Below, piece after piece: positions 21,199-32,324 of a DNA stretch of 64,000 bases; the stretch's first letter is position 1, and every line of letters starts with the position of its first letter. The notes below the pieces were generated by a model. The model was not told the DNA's origin. It searched no databases and saw only the letters and a program-made list of their open reading frames with translations. The stretch lies in contig CP136066.1 of the NCBI GenBank assembly GCA_032622095.1, positions 171,128,664 through 171,192,663 on the forward strand, read 5' to 3'. A program made the position numbers and the translations under genes. Source of the DNA: Siphonodentalium dalli (Eukaryota; Mollusca; Scaphopoda; Gadilida; Siphonodentaliidae).

Positions 21199-23228
21199 TC
21201 GGGGGTCGGGTGACACATTTTTTAACAAACTGGCAGAAAGTTACTGCAAATCAATGGGTTTTAGACGTAGTGGAAAAAGGCTACCGATTCGAGTTCCACA
21301 CTCGACCCAAATTTTTGGGGATCAAGGAAACACGGGTTCCACCCAGTCAAACCGGCTTGCTCCAAGCAGAAATTGCAACTCTCTTAAGCAAACGGGCAAT
21401 AGAGAAGGTTCCCCCAAATCAAACTCATGGAGGTTATTACAGCACAATCTTTTTAGTGCCAAAAAAGAATGGTCAACTACGACCTGTAATCAATCTCAAA
21501 CTTCTCAACAAATTAATTGTCAAAATACATTTCAAAATGGACACACTAAACAAAGTCTTGGAGCAAGTCAGAAAAGGCGATTACGCGTTCGGTTTGGACA
21601 TGAACGATGCTTACTTCCATCTAAAAATCCACCGAACACATCGTCAGTTTCTACGATTCCACTTTCAAGGCCTCTCATATCAATTCCGCGTTCTATGTTT
21701 CGGAGCAACGTCCAGTCCTCGGGTTTTCACCAAAGTGACAGCAGAGATTGTTTCTTTCCTTCATTCCCGCGGTGTGCGTTTGTGCCATTTCCTGGACGAT
21801 TGGATCGTCCTTCATTCATCACAGGAACGGTTAGCACATCACCAGCAATTAGTGTTACAGACTCTCACGGACTTGGGGTTTCTAATCAATCAGAAAAAAT
21901 CGCAATTACAACCCACCCAAGACATTACATATCTGGGCTGCCGATTTCAGTTAGACTCCGGAATGGTTTACCCCACTCTAGAGAGGACCAACAAATTAAA
22001 ACAGCTGATCAGGGCCATTGCCATAAAACCCCCATCTGCTCGTCAGTATCTGGGACTTTTGGGAACAATGGCATCCTTGATCGAAACAGTACCCAATGCT
22101 CGGCTACATATGCGACCAGTTCAGCTACACTTACTTTCCCACTGGTCACCCTCTCGTATGAACCTTTCCACGGTCATTCCAATTCCGGTTCCTTTGACAA
22201 CCCATCTAGCTTGGTGGTTACAGGATCTCCACATTTTACAGGGACGCTCCCTAGTATCTCCCAGAAACTGGGTGACCATCACCACCGATGCCAGTACGAC
22301 ACACGGCTGGGGGGGTTATCTCGATTTGACGGGGCAATTTGCTCAAGGGACTTGGTCCCCAATCGAAAAACTTCAACATATCAATTGCCTAGAAATGGAG
22401 GCAGTATTTTTGACCCTGACACACTTCCTCCTCCCAATTCTCGAGGGCCACAATGTGCGGATCCGATCAGACAACACCTCTGTCATTCAGTACATAAATC
22501 ATCAAGGGGGCACCCGCTCTATCAATCTCAATCGCATCACATGGCGGTTATGGCAGAAAGCTCTCAGTCACAAGATAAATCTGTGGGGTGCGTTTATCAG
22601 AGGTCAAGACAATCGCTTTGCGGATCACCTCAGCAGGAATTACCTCAACCACAACGAGTGGCAGTTGAATCCGGTAGTTACTCGATCCCTGTTTCAACGG
22701 TGGGGTTGGCCACAGGTCGATCTTTTTGCGACCAGGAGCAACAGACAGGTTCCGAAATATTGCTCATGGTACCCAGACCCTTTGGCTCTGACGATCGATG
22801 CCCTATCTCTACCATGGCAAGGTCTACATGCGTATGCCTTTCCTCCGTTTGCTCTCATAGCACGGTGTCTTCGGCATTTCGAACTGTTTCAGTGCACTCT
22901 CACCCTCATAGCCCCTCGATGGCCACATCAAGCATGGTATCCCCGACTACTGGGTCTTTTAGTCGCACCTCCGGTTCGCCTTCCCATGATACCAGATTTG
23001 TTGATCCAGGGCAGGGACCTGATATGTCACCCAGATCCCGAGAGTCTACATCTCATGGCCTGGTTGATATCGACCGAACTTTCCAAGCAAAGGGCTTTTC
23101 TAGCAACGCTACCGAATTGCTGTCTGCCTCCTGGCGGCCAGGCACCAGGAAAGATTACTCCTGTAAATATAGGCGTTTTCAGTGCTGGTGTCGTCAACAA
23201 CAAATTAATTTCGATCCAGTATCTTTGA
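21171..23228 (+). CDS. DIRS ORF2: reverse transcriptase, RNase H, methyltransferase-like domain
   Basis: The frame opens after TAA at 21168 and has no ATG near its start; the first likely coding residues (PVGGRVTHFL) follow a GTG at 21192. Numbering from 21192: reverse transcriptase with Asp136 in FGLDMNDAYFHL (motif A) and FLDD at 200-203 (motif C); RNase H with Asp366 (DASTTHGWGGY), Glu403 (LEMEAV), Asp427 (RSDNTS) and Asp478 (FADHLSR); then a segment around 495-640 with VDLFATRSN, a DALSLPW block and FPPFALI, typical of the methyltransferase-like region of DIRS elements. The protein would copy the element's RNA to DNA. Its last part overlaps the recombinase frame. Lacking its own ATG, it is probably made by readthrough, splicing or reinitiation. 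Confidence 0.92.
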   Translation, partial: KYIPFPLVPVGGRVTHFLTNWQKVTANQWVLDVVEKGYRFEFHTRPKFLGIKETRVPPSQTGLLQAEIATLLSKRAIEKVPPNQTHGGYYSTIFLVPKKNGQLRPVINLKLLNKLIVKIHFKMDTLNKVLEQVRKGDYAFGLDMNDAYFHLKIHRTHRQFLRFHFQGLSYQFRVLCFGATSSPRVFTKVTAEIVSFLHSRGVRLCHFLDDWIVLHSSQERLAHHQQLVLQTLTDLGFLINQKKSQLQPTQDITYLGCRFQLDSGMVYPTLERTNKLKQLIRAIAIKPPSARQYLGLLGTMASLIETVPNARLHMRPVQLHLLSHWSPSRMNLSTVIPIPVPLTTHLAWWLQDLHILQGRSLVSPRNWVTITTDASTTHGWGGYLDLTGQFAQGTWSPIEKLQHINCLEMEAVFLTLTHFLLPILEGHNVRIRSDNTSVIQYINHQGGTRSINLNRITWRLWQKALSHKINLWGAFIRGQDNRFADHLSRNYLNHNEWQLNPVVTRSLFQRWGWPQVDLFATRSNRQVPKYCSWYPDPLALTIDALSLPWQGLHAYAFPPFALIARCLRHFELFQCTLTLIAPRWPHQAWYPRLLGLLVAPPVRLPMIPDLLIQGRDLICHPDPESLHLMAWLISTELSKQRAFLATLPNCCLPPGGQAPGKITPVNIGVFSAGVVNNKLISIQYL

Positions 23229-24076
23229 AAGTATGTGCCGATTTCCTTGCTTATTTATTTAATGAAGGCCTATCCTATTCCACCATTAGTGGTTATCGCT
23301 CCATGCTTTCCACTATGTTTCCCCCAGTGGACAATTTTTCGGTGGGGCAGCATCCTGACATTGTACGTCTACTAAAAGGGGTTTTCAATAAACGACCTCC
23401 TGCAAAACATCTTTGTCCTAATTGGGATCTTCCTTTCCTTTTAGAATGTCTGAAGAAAGAACCATTTGAACCATTAACAGATGCTCCAGTGAAGACGGTC
23501 ACATGGAAGACCGTTTTTCTACTTGCCATCACTTCGTTCCACAGAGCCAGTGACTTGCAAGCCTTTCAGTTAGGACAAGGTTACATCAACATTCAGAACC
23601 AAGGTATCCTGTTTCGCCGTGTTGGACTAGCCAAACAAGACAGACCTTCTCATCATTCTCAGTCAATTTTTATTCCTGCCTTTGAAGAATGTCCGACACT
23701 GGATCCACGACGTACTCTCTTACATTACTTGCAGGTAACCAGTTTATGGCGTTCAGAGGCCCCATCAGCAGATGGGCAAGCTTCGTTATTTCTTTCTATG
23801 ATTGAACCCCACAAACCAGTCTCTAGTTCTACAATCTCACGCTGGATTGTTCAGTGTATACAGTTTTGCTACGAATTACATGAGAAAGATGTACCTGCTG
23901 TTCGTGGGCATTCTACTAGAAGTTTGGGTCCCTCATGGGCCCTCTTCAAGGGAGCTTCTGTTAGTGATGTTATGGAAGCCGCTGATTGGTCGCGGGAGAC
24001 GACCTTCATTCGGCATTATTTAAAACGCTTAAGTTCAGAGGTCTTGGAAGCAGGCATAGCTACGGACCAACACTGA
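23024..24076 (+). CDS. DIRS ORF3, tyrosine recombinase
   Basis: The frame is open from 21014, but the part before about 23000 is only the shadow of ORF2. I start it at the ATG at 23024, giving about 350 residues, the usual size for these recombinases; the true start is unknown. Counting codons from 21014, the catalytic residues are Arg844 (SFHRASDL), His966 and Arg969 (RGHSTRS) and Tyr1002 (IRHYLK), in the R..H-x-x-R..Y order of tyrosine recombinases. A core-binding-like domain precedes them (DYSCKYRRFQCWC onwards). The enzyme is expected to integrate the circular DNA copy at a short homology. It overlaps ORF2 by about 200 bp in another frame, a normal DIRS arrangement. Confidence 0.92.
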   Translation: MSPRSRESTSHGLVDIDRTFQAKGFSSNATELLSASWRPGTRKDYSCKYRRFQCWCRQQQINFDPVSLKVCADFLAYLFNEGLSYSTISGYRSMLSTMFPPVDNFSVGQHPDIVRLLKGVFNKRPPAKHLCPNWDLPFLLECLKKEPFEPLTDAPVKTVTWKTVFLLAITSFHRASDLQAFQLGQGYINIQNQGILFRRVGLAKQDRPSHHSQSIFIPAFEECPTLDPRRTLLHYLQVTSLWRSEAPSADGQASLFLSMIEPHKPVSSSTISRWIVQCIQFCYELHEKDVPAVRGHSTRSLGPSWALFKGASVSDVMEAADWSRETTFIRHYLKRLSSEVLEAGIATDQH

Positions 24077-24390
24077 GAGATGATTTGGGATTTTGTTTAT
24101 AAGCTTTCGCCTTCAGGATTTCAGGCGAGGCTATATTTTGTGCCATTTAGTGTTAAAACTTCCTTTTATCGGCGAGTTTCCCAAAGAGGGATATGCTAAT
24201 ATGAATTGTAAATAGAAGACACAAGGATTCTGTATATAGTAGGGATGTTGATTGTTAAGGAATGTAGCGTGCAAGTTTGCAGCAACAGACAATCAAGATG
24301 TATCATTTGGTGAGTAGAAACTTTTAAATATTCTACTTTACTCTCTGTTCATCCCTCCACCGTCGGCATACTGTGTAATCAGATAATATT
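24077..24390 (+). other. DIRS 3' untranslated segment
   Basis: Non-coding part between the recombinase stop and the internal complementary region. No additional frame or clear signal is recognised. Confidence 0.6.
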
Positions 24391-24489
24391 CCTATCGTAA
24401 TATTGAATACGATCATTTACGCTATAAAAATGAGAAAATTATTTCTCAATTTATAGTTTTATAAGTAAATGTAAAGTATTCAATATTAC
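24391..24489 (+). repeat. DIRS internal complementary region
   Basis: 24391-24424 is the reverse complement of the element's first bases (19421-19454). 24424-24489 is the reverse complement of its last bases (24703-24766). The two meet at TTTACGCTATAAAAATG, exactly as if the two ends had been joined. In DIRS elements this region is thought to template completion of the ends during circle formation. Confidence 0.93.
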
Positions 24490-24565
24490 AGTCCCAGACC
24501 CTCCTCCCCTCTGGAAACAGAGAGTAGAAGGATTTGAGATTTGGCGTATTCGATCGCCAGATAGG

Positions 24566-24715
24566 AGAATGAATCCTACAGGTTGATTCTGATATATCCA
24601 GTTGCGCATGCGCCAACTTGGACAAGTTTTTTTTATGACCTTCACCTTGTTGCACGACGGTGAATTGGGCGAATTTTGATCCTAGGAATGGAATTCCTAT
24701 CGTAATATTGAATAC
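24566..24715 (-). repeat. DIRS right inverted terminal repeat
   Basis: Reverse complement of 19435-19584, including the palindromic GCGCATGCGC core region. Confidence 0.92.
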
Positions 24716-25228
24716 TTTACATTTACTTATAAAACTATAAATTGAGAAATAATTTTCTCATTTTTATGATATATATCTGTATATCACTGGCTATAAAATC
24801 CAAAATACTTGTCAAATTAGGTTCTTATAACAATTGATATATGTGTCGTTGACATGCCCATGTTATGGGTCATTTGCATTATCATGTGACTATTACCACC
24901 TTGAATTTTTTTGAAAATACCTTGAAAAGTTGTCATTTTTTATGAAAAATCTTACTATTTTTTTGGCTGATGTAAGTGAAAGAAGGCATCAGCAGCAAGA
25001 ATAGCCACATCAAGCATGAGATATTCATTGGACTGAAAGACCAGGCTCTGTAAAATGCATTAAAATGCTTTAAAGTGACTCCCAGGAATCAAAAATGATA
25101 AAAAGCTATTTTTTGCCTTTAAAGCGATAGCCCGCTTTTTCGCGGAATAATTGTAACTCCCTACATTTCTTCAGAATTGCCCATCAATGGAAAAAATGTG
25201 TTCAAAAACAATATCACTTCTGTGGTTC

Positions 25229-25949
25229 TTTATTTATCACACACAATTTAACCCCACCTCCTTTAACAAATTATTCATCAAAAAAGCACAATTTTCCACC
25301 ACCAGTCATGTTCAGGCCCCATTTTCACTCAGTTTTAGGGGTCTGGTATTGCAAACTTGGATCAGCTATGGAAGACTGTTCAATATTCTTTCCATGAGAG
25401 AACTTCTGGTGATGTGAGGTCATTGAGTCCAGATCTGATCAGCTGAGCATCAAGCGCATGACTTTATCAGCACATTGAAGAATAAAATATGACATTTTCA
25501 GGTCTGCAAGGGTGATCCAAGATAACTGGATGTGGGTGTATATTGAATTAGTTGAATAAAGATATGCTCTCTTTGAATTGCTGAAGCATTTTCTTAAATG
25601 TGTCCAAGTTTTAGTGCTATTAACCTTCAAATGACCATACCCACCAGTGGAAATTACACACTTTTATGATATATATCTGTATATCACTGGCTATAAAATC
25701 CAAAATACTTGTCAAATTAGGTTCTTATAACAATTGATATATGTGTCGTTGACATGCCCATGTTATGGGTCATTTGCATTATCATGTGACTATTACCACC
25801 TTGAATTTTTTTGAAAATACCTTGAAAAGTTGTCATTTTTTATGAAAAATCTTACTATTTTTTTGGCTGATGTAAGTGAAAGAAGGCATCAGCAGCAAGA
25901 ATAGCCACATCAAGCATGAGATATTCATTGGACTGAAAGACCAGGCTCT
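25229..25949 (-). pseudogene. Gene-3'-end-like structure inside each satellite monomer (monomer 2 shown)
   Basis: Read on the minus strand, the order is as follows. An acceptor (TTTACAG, ending at 25948) precedes a 92-bp open segment at 25947-25856 (SLVFQSNEYLML, LAADAFFHLHQPKK) that ends in a donor GTAAGA. An AT-rich intron-like stretch follows. A second open segment from 25660 begins after AAAAG and reads CVISTGGYGHLK, KVNSTKTWTHLRKCF, LADLKMSYF, CADKVMRLMLS to a TGA at 25439-25441. The same frame then stays open for 37 more codons to TGA at 25325. AATAAA lies at 25229-25234, about 90 bp beyond. I do not recognise the peptide. The two segments do not join in phase (2 against 0), so this is a decayed or partial gene, not a working one. 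The same structure recurs in all complete monomers. Confidence 0.4.
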
Positions 25950-27819
25950 GTAAAATGCATTAAAATGCTTTAAAGTGACTCCCAGGAATCAAAAATGATA
26001 AAAAGCTATTTTTTGCCTTTAAAGCGATAGCCCGCTTTTTCGCGGAATAATTGTAACTCCCTACATTTCTTCAGAATTGCCCATCAATGGAAAAAATGTG
26101 TTCAAAAACAATATCACTTCTGTGGTTCTTTATTTATCACACACAATTTAACCCCACCCCCTTTAACAAATTATTCATCAAAAAAGCACAATTTTCCACC
26201 ACCAGTCATGTTCAGGCCCCATTTTCACTCAGTTTTAGGGGTCTGGTATTGCAAACTTGGATCAGCTATGGAAGACTGTTCAATATTCTTTCCATGAGAG
26301 AACTTCTGGTGATGTGAGGTCATTGAGTCCAGATCTGATCAGCTGAGCATCAAGCGCATGACTTTATCAGCACATTGAAAAATAAAATATGACATTTTCA
26401 GGTCTGCAAGGGTGATCCAAGATAACTGGATGTGGGTGTATATTGAATTAGTTGAATAAAGATATGCTCTCTTTGAATTGCTGAAGCATTTTCTTAAATG
26501 TGTCCAAGTTTTAGTGCTATTAACCTTCAAATGACCATACCCACCAGTGGAAATTACACACTTTTATGATATATATCTGTATATCACTGGCTATAAAATC
26601 CAAAATACTTGTCAAATTAGGTTCTTATAACAATTGATATATGTGTCGTTGACATGCCCATGTTATGGGTCATTTGCATTATCATGTGACTATTACCACC
26701 TTGAATTTTTTTGAAAATACCTTGAAAAGTTGTCATTTTTTATGAAAAATCTTACTATTTTTTTGGCTGATGTAAGTGAAAGAAGGCATCAGCAGCAAGA
26801 ATAGCCACATCAAGCATGAGATATTCATTGGACTGAAAGACCAGGCTCTGTAAAATGCATTAAAATGCTTTAAAGTGACTCCCAGGAATCAAAAATGATA
26901 AAAAGCTATTTTTGCCTTTAAGCGATAGCCCGCTTTTTCGCGGAATAATTGTAACTCCCTACATTTCTTCAGAATTGCCCATCAATGGAAAAAATGCGTT
27001 CAAAAACAATATCACTTCTGTGGTTCTTTATTTATCACACACAATTTAACCCCACCCCCTTTAACAAATTATTCATCAAAAAAGCACAATTTTCCACCAC
27101 CAGTCATGTTCAGGCCCCATTTTCACTCAGTTTTAGGGGTCTGGTATTGCAAACTTGGATCAGCTATGGAAGACTGTTCAATATTCTTTCCATGAGAGAA
27201 CTTCTGGTGATGTGAGGTCATTGAGTCCAGATCTGATCAGCTGAGCATCAAGCGCGTGACTTTATCAGCACATTGAAGAATAAAATATGACATTTTCAGG
27301 TCTGCAAGGGTGATCCAAGATAACTGGATGTGGGTGTATATTGAATTAGTTGAATAAAGATATGTTCTCTTTGAATTGCTGAAGCATTTTCTTAAATGTG
27401 TCCAAGTTTTAGTGCTATTAACCTTCAAATGACCATACCCACCAGTGGAAATTACACACTTTTATGATATATATCTGTATATCACTGGCTATAAAATCCA
27501 AAATACTTGTCAAATTAGGTTCTTATAACAATTGATATATGTGTCGTTGACATGCCCATGTTATGGGTCATTTGCATTATCATGTGACTATTACCACCTT
27601 GAATTTTTTTGAAAATACCTTGAAAAGTTGTCATTTTTTATGAAAAATCTTACTATTTTTTTGGCTGATGTAAGTGAAAGAAGGCATCAGCAGCAAGAAT
27701 AGCCACATCAAGCATGAGATATTCATTGGACTGAAAGACCAGGCTCTGTAAAATGCATTAAAATGCTTTAAAGTGACTCCCAGGAATCAAAAATGATAAA
27801 AAGCTATTTTTTGCCTTTA

Positions 27820-28269
27820 GGTTACACTGGTGTAAATGTTTTCCATAGGCCTCAGTGCTAACGTTTTAGCGTATAGTGTTGGCAATATAAATGTTGGGTC
27901 CAAAATTTTCTTTAAATCTGAAAAATTTACATTTTGGGAAACTTTTTACACAAAAAAATCATGTCTGTCTAGCAGGGAATTCGCCTTTAAATCTTATGTT
28001 TTCGTAACTAGTGTCAGAACCGCATAAAAAATACAGTCATATTTTAGACCACACCAAAAAATTCAAACTTCACTACAAAGGGTTAATTCCTGTGCCAATG
28101 GTTATTTTACCTATGGGAAATCATAGGGAAGAGGTGTGATGATTTTTTTCTGTGAAAAGCACACAAGGCTATTGACCAATCAGGGCCCAGTGTCTATTTT
28201 ATTCTCTCCTATATATTCCTCCCGCATCCGCTAGATGTCACTCGGAACCTTATTTACACCAGTGTAACC
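27820..28269. mobile_element. 450-bp MITE, copy 2
   Basis: Ends GGTTACACTGGTGTAA and TTACACCAGTGTAACC, flanked by TA on both sides within the satellite junction (GCCTT-TA-element-TA-AAGCG; the empty site is GCCTTTAAAGCG). No coding capacity. The interior holds GACCAATCAG at about 28174 and TATATA at about 28210, a promoter-like pair. Confidence 0.9.
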
Positions 28270-31200
28270 TAAAGCGATAGCCCGCTTTTTCGCGGAATAA
28301 TTGTAACTCCCTACATTTCTTCAGAATTGCCCATCAATGGTAAAAATGTGTTCAAAAACAATATCACTTCTGTGGTTCTTTATTTATCACACACAATTTA
28401 ACCCCACCCCTTTAACAAATTATTCATCAAAAAAGCACAATTTTCCACCACCAGTCATGTTCAGGCCCCATTTTCACTCAGTTTTAGGGGTCTGGTATTG
28501 CAAACTTGGATCAGCTATGGAAGACTGTTCAATATTCTTTCCATGAGAGAACTTATGGTGATGTGAGGTCATTGAGTCCAGATCTGATCAGCTGAGCATC
28601 AAGCGCATGACTTTATCAGCACATTGAAGAATAAAATATGACATTTTCAGGTCTGCAAGGGTGATCCAAGATAACTGGATGTGGGTGTATATTGAATTAG
28701 TTGAATAAAGATATGCTCTCTTTGAATTGCTGAAGCATTTTCTTAAATGTGTCCAAGTTTTAGTGCTATTATTTAACCTTCAAATGACCATACCCACCAG
28801 TGGAAATTACACACTTTTATGATATATATCTGTATATCACTGGCTATAAAATCCAAAATACTTGTCAAATTAGGTTCTTATAACAATTGATATATGTGTC
28901 GTTGACATGCCCATGTTATGGGTCATTTACATTATCATGTGACTATTACCACCTTGAATTTTTTTGAAAATACCTTGAAAAGTTGTCATTTTTTATGAAA
29001 AATCTTACTATTTTTTTGGCTGATGTAAGTGAAAGAAGGCATCAGCAGCAAGAATAGCCACATCAAGCATGAGATATTCATTGGACTGAAAGACCAGGCT
29101 CTGTAAAATGCATTAAAATGCTTTAAAGTGACTCCCAGGAATCAAAAATGATAAAAAGCTATTTTTTGCCTTTAAAGCGATAGCCCGCTTTTTCGCGGAA
29201 TAATTGTAACTCCCTACATTTCTTCAGAATTGCCCATCAATGGAAAAAATGTGTTCAAAAACAATATCACTTCTGTGGTTCTTTATTTATCACACACAAT
29301 TTAACCCCACCCCCTTTAACAAATTATTCATCAAAAAAGCACAATTTTCCACCACCAGTCATGTTCAGGCCCCATTTTCACTCAGTTTTAGGGGTCTGGT
29401 ATTGCAAACTTGGATCAGCTATGGAAGACTGTTCAATATTCTTTCCATGAGAGAACTTCTGGTGATGTGAGGTCATTGAGTCCAGATCTGATCAGCTGAG
29501 CATCAAGCGCATGACTTTATCAGCACATTGAAGAATAAAATATGACATTTTCAGGTCTGCAAGGGTGATCCAAGATAACTGGATGTGGGTGTATATTGAA
29601 TTAGTTGAATAAAGATATGCTCTCTTTGAATTGCTGAAGCATTTTCTTAAATGTGTCCAAGTTTTAGTGCTATTAACCTTCAAATGACCATACCCACCAG
29701 TGGAAATTACACACTTTTATGATATATATCTGTATATCACTGGCTATAAAATCCAAAATACTTGTCAAATTAGGTTCTTATAACAATTGATATATGTGTC
29801 GTTGACATGCCCATGTTATGGGTCATTTGCATTATCATGTGACTATTACCACCTTGAATTTTTTTGAAAATACCTTGAAAAGTTGTCATTTTTTATGAAA
29901 AATCTTACTATTTTTTTGGCTGATGTAAGTGAAAGAAGGCATCAGCAGCAAGAATAGCCACATCAAGCATGAGATATTCATTGGACTGAAAGACCAGGCT
30001 CTGTAAAATGCATTAAAATGCTTTAAAGTGACTCCCAGGAATCAAAAATGATAAAAAGCTATTTTTTGCCTTTAAAGCGATAGCCCGCTTTTTCGCGGAA
30101 TAATTGTAACTCCCTACATTTCTTCAGAATTGCCATCAATGGAAAAAATGTGTTCAAAAACAATATCACTTCTGTGGTTCTTTATTTATCACACACAATT
30201 TAACCCCACCCCCTTTAACAAATTATTCATCAAAAAAGCACAATTTTCCACCACCAGTCATCAGTTCAGGCCCCATTTTCACTCAGTTTTAGGGGTCTGG
30301 TATTGCAAACTTGGATCAGCTATGGAAGACTGTTCAATATTCTTTCCATGAGAGAACTTCTGGTGATGTGAGGTCATTGAGTCCAGATCTGATCAGCTGA
30401 GCATCAAGCGCATGACTTTATCAGCACATTGAAAAATAAAATATGACATTTTCAGGTCTGCAAGGGTGATCCAAGATAACTGGATGTGGGTGTATATTGA
30501 ATTAGTTGAATAAAGATATGCTCTCTTTGAATTGCTGAAGCATTTTCTTAAATGTGTCCAAGTTTTAGTGCTATTAACCTTCAAATGACCATACCCACCA
30601 GTGGAAATTACACACTTTTATGATATATATCTGTATATCACTGGCTATAAAATCCAAAATACTTGTCAAATTAGGTTCTTATAACAATTGATATATGTGT
30701 CGTTGATATGCCCATGTTATGGGTCATTTGCATTATCATGTGACTATTACCACCTTGAATTTTTTTGAAAATACCTTGAAAAGTTGTCATTTTTTATGAA
30801 AAATCTTACTATTTTTTTGGCTGATGTAAGTGAAAGAAGGCATCAGCAGCAAGAATAGCCACATCAAGCATGAGATATTCATTGGACTGAAAGACCAGGC
30901 TCTGTAAAATGCATTAAAATGCTTTAAAGTGACTCCCAGGAATCAAAAATGATAAAAAGCTATTTTTGCCTTTAAGCGATAGCCCGCTTTTTCGCGGAAT
31001 AATTGTAACTCCCTACATTTCTTCAGAATTGCCCATCAATGGAAAAAATGTGTTCAAAAACAATATCACTTCTGTGGTTCTTTATTTATCACACACAATT
31101 TAACCCCACCCCCTTTAACAAATTATTCATCAAAAAAGCACAATTTTCCACCACCAGTCATGTTCAGGCCCCATTTTCACTCAGTTTTAGGGGTCTGGTA

Positions 31201-31873
31201 TTGCAAACTTGGATCAGCTATGGAAGACTGTTCAATATTCTTTCCATGAGAGAACTTCTGGTGATGTGAGGTCATTGAGTCCAGATCTGATCAGCTGAGC
31301 ATCAAGCGCATGACTTTATCAGCACATTGAAGAATAAAATATGACATTTTCAGGTCTGCAAGGGTGATCCAAGATAACTGGATGTGGGTGTATATTGAAT
31401 TAGTTGAATAAAGATATGCTCTCTTTGAATTGCTGAAGCATTTTCTTAAATGTGTCCAAGTTTTAGTGCTATTAACCTTCAAATGACCATACCCACCAGT
31501 GGAAATTACACACTTTTATGATATATATCTGTATATCACTGGCTATAAAATCCAAAATACTTGTCAAATTAGGTTCTTATAACAATTGATATATGTGTCG
31601 TTGACATGCCCATGTTATGGGTCATTTGCATTATCATGTGACTATTACCACCTTGAATTTTTTTGAAAATACCTTGAAAAGTTGTCATTTTTTATGAAAA
31701 ATCTTACTATTTTTTTGGCTGATGTAAGTGAAAGAAGGCATCAGCAGCAAGAATAGCCACATCAAGCATGAGATATTCATTGGACTGAAAGACCAGGCTC
31801 TGTAAAATGCATTAAAATGCTTTAAAGTGACTCCCAGGAATCAAAAATGATAAAAAGCTATTTTTTGCCTTTA

Positions 31874-32324
31874 GGTTACACTGGTGTAAATGTTTTCCAT
31901 AGGCCTCAGTGCTAACGTTTTAGCGTATAGTGTTGGCAATATAAATGTTGGGTCCAAAATTTTCTTTAAATCTGAAAAATTTACATTTTGGGAAACTTTT
32001 TACACAAAAAAATCATGTCTGTCTAGCAGGGAATTCGCCTTTAAATCTTATGTTTTCGTAACTAGTGTCAGAACCGCATAAAAAAATACAGTCATATTTT
32101 AGACCACACCAAAAAATTCAAACTTCACTACAAAGGGTTAATTCCTGTGCCAATGGTTATTTTACCTATGGGAAATCATAGGGAAGAGGTGTGATGATTT
32201 TTTTCTGTGAAAAGCACACAAGGCTATTGACCAATCAGGCCCCAGTGTCTATTTTATTCTCTCCTATATATTCCTCCCGCATCCGCTAGATGTCACTCGG
32301 AACCTTATTTACACCAGTGTAACC
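31874..32324. mobile_element. 450-bp MITE, copy 3
   Basis: Same ends and insertion site as copy 2. It has CAGGCCCC in place of CAGGGCCC after the CCAAT motif, a variant shared with the copies at 40414 and 48956. Confidence 0.9.

Larger units (their letters stand above)
19421..24766 (+). mobile_element. DIRS-type tyrosine-recombinase retrotransposon, complete
   Basis: The 5,346-bp element has inverted termini, three long overlapping frames (gag-like, RT/RNase H/methyltransferase-like, tyrosine recombinase) and an internal region complementary to the two joined ends, which is the DIRS signature. Known DIRS elements replicate through a circular DNA intermediate and integrate by tyrosine recombinase rather than a DDE integrase, so they leave no target-site duplication. 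That is seen here: removing the element restores a normal 899-bp satellite monomer (CACACTTTTA joined to TGATATATAT). The exact ends are uncertain by two or three bases because TAT occurs at both junctions. All three frames are intact, so the copy looks young. Confidence 0.95.

Noticed and set aside
21014-23023. First 670 codons of the recombinase frame as a real N-terminal domain
   Set aside because: This part overlaps the RT/RNase H frame, is rich in Ser, Thr and Pro without motifs, and looks like an open shadow of ORF2.
19421-24766. Classification as an LTR retrotransposon or endogenous retrovirus
   Set aside because: Ends are inverted rather than direct, there is a tyrosine recombinase instead of a DDE integrase, and no protease or envelope frame is seen; all of this fits DIRS.
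27836-28027. 63-codon frame inside every MITE copy as a small protein
   Set aside because: No recognisable domain, it begins three bases after the terminal repeat, and it is conserved only because the copies were amplified together. One copy (47623) lacks the ATG.
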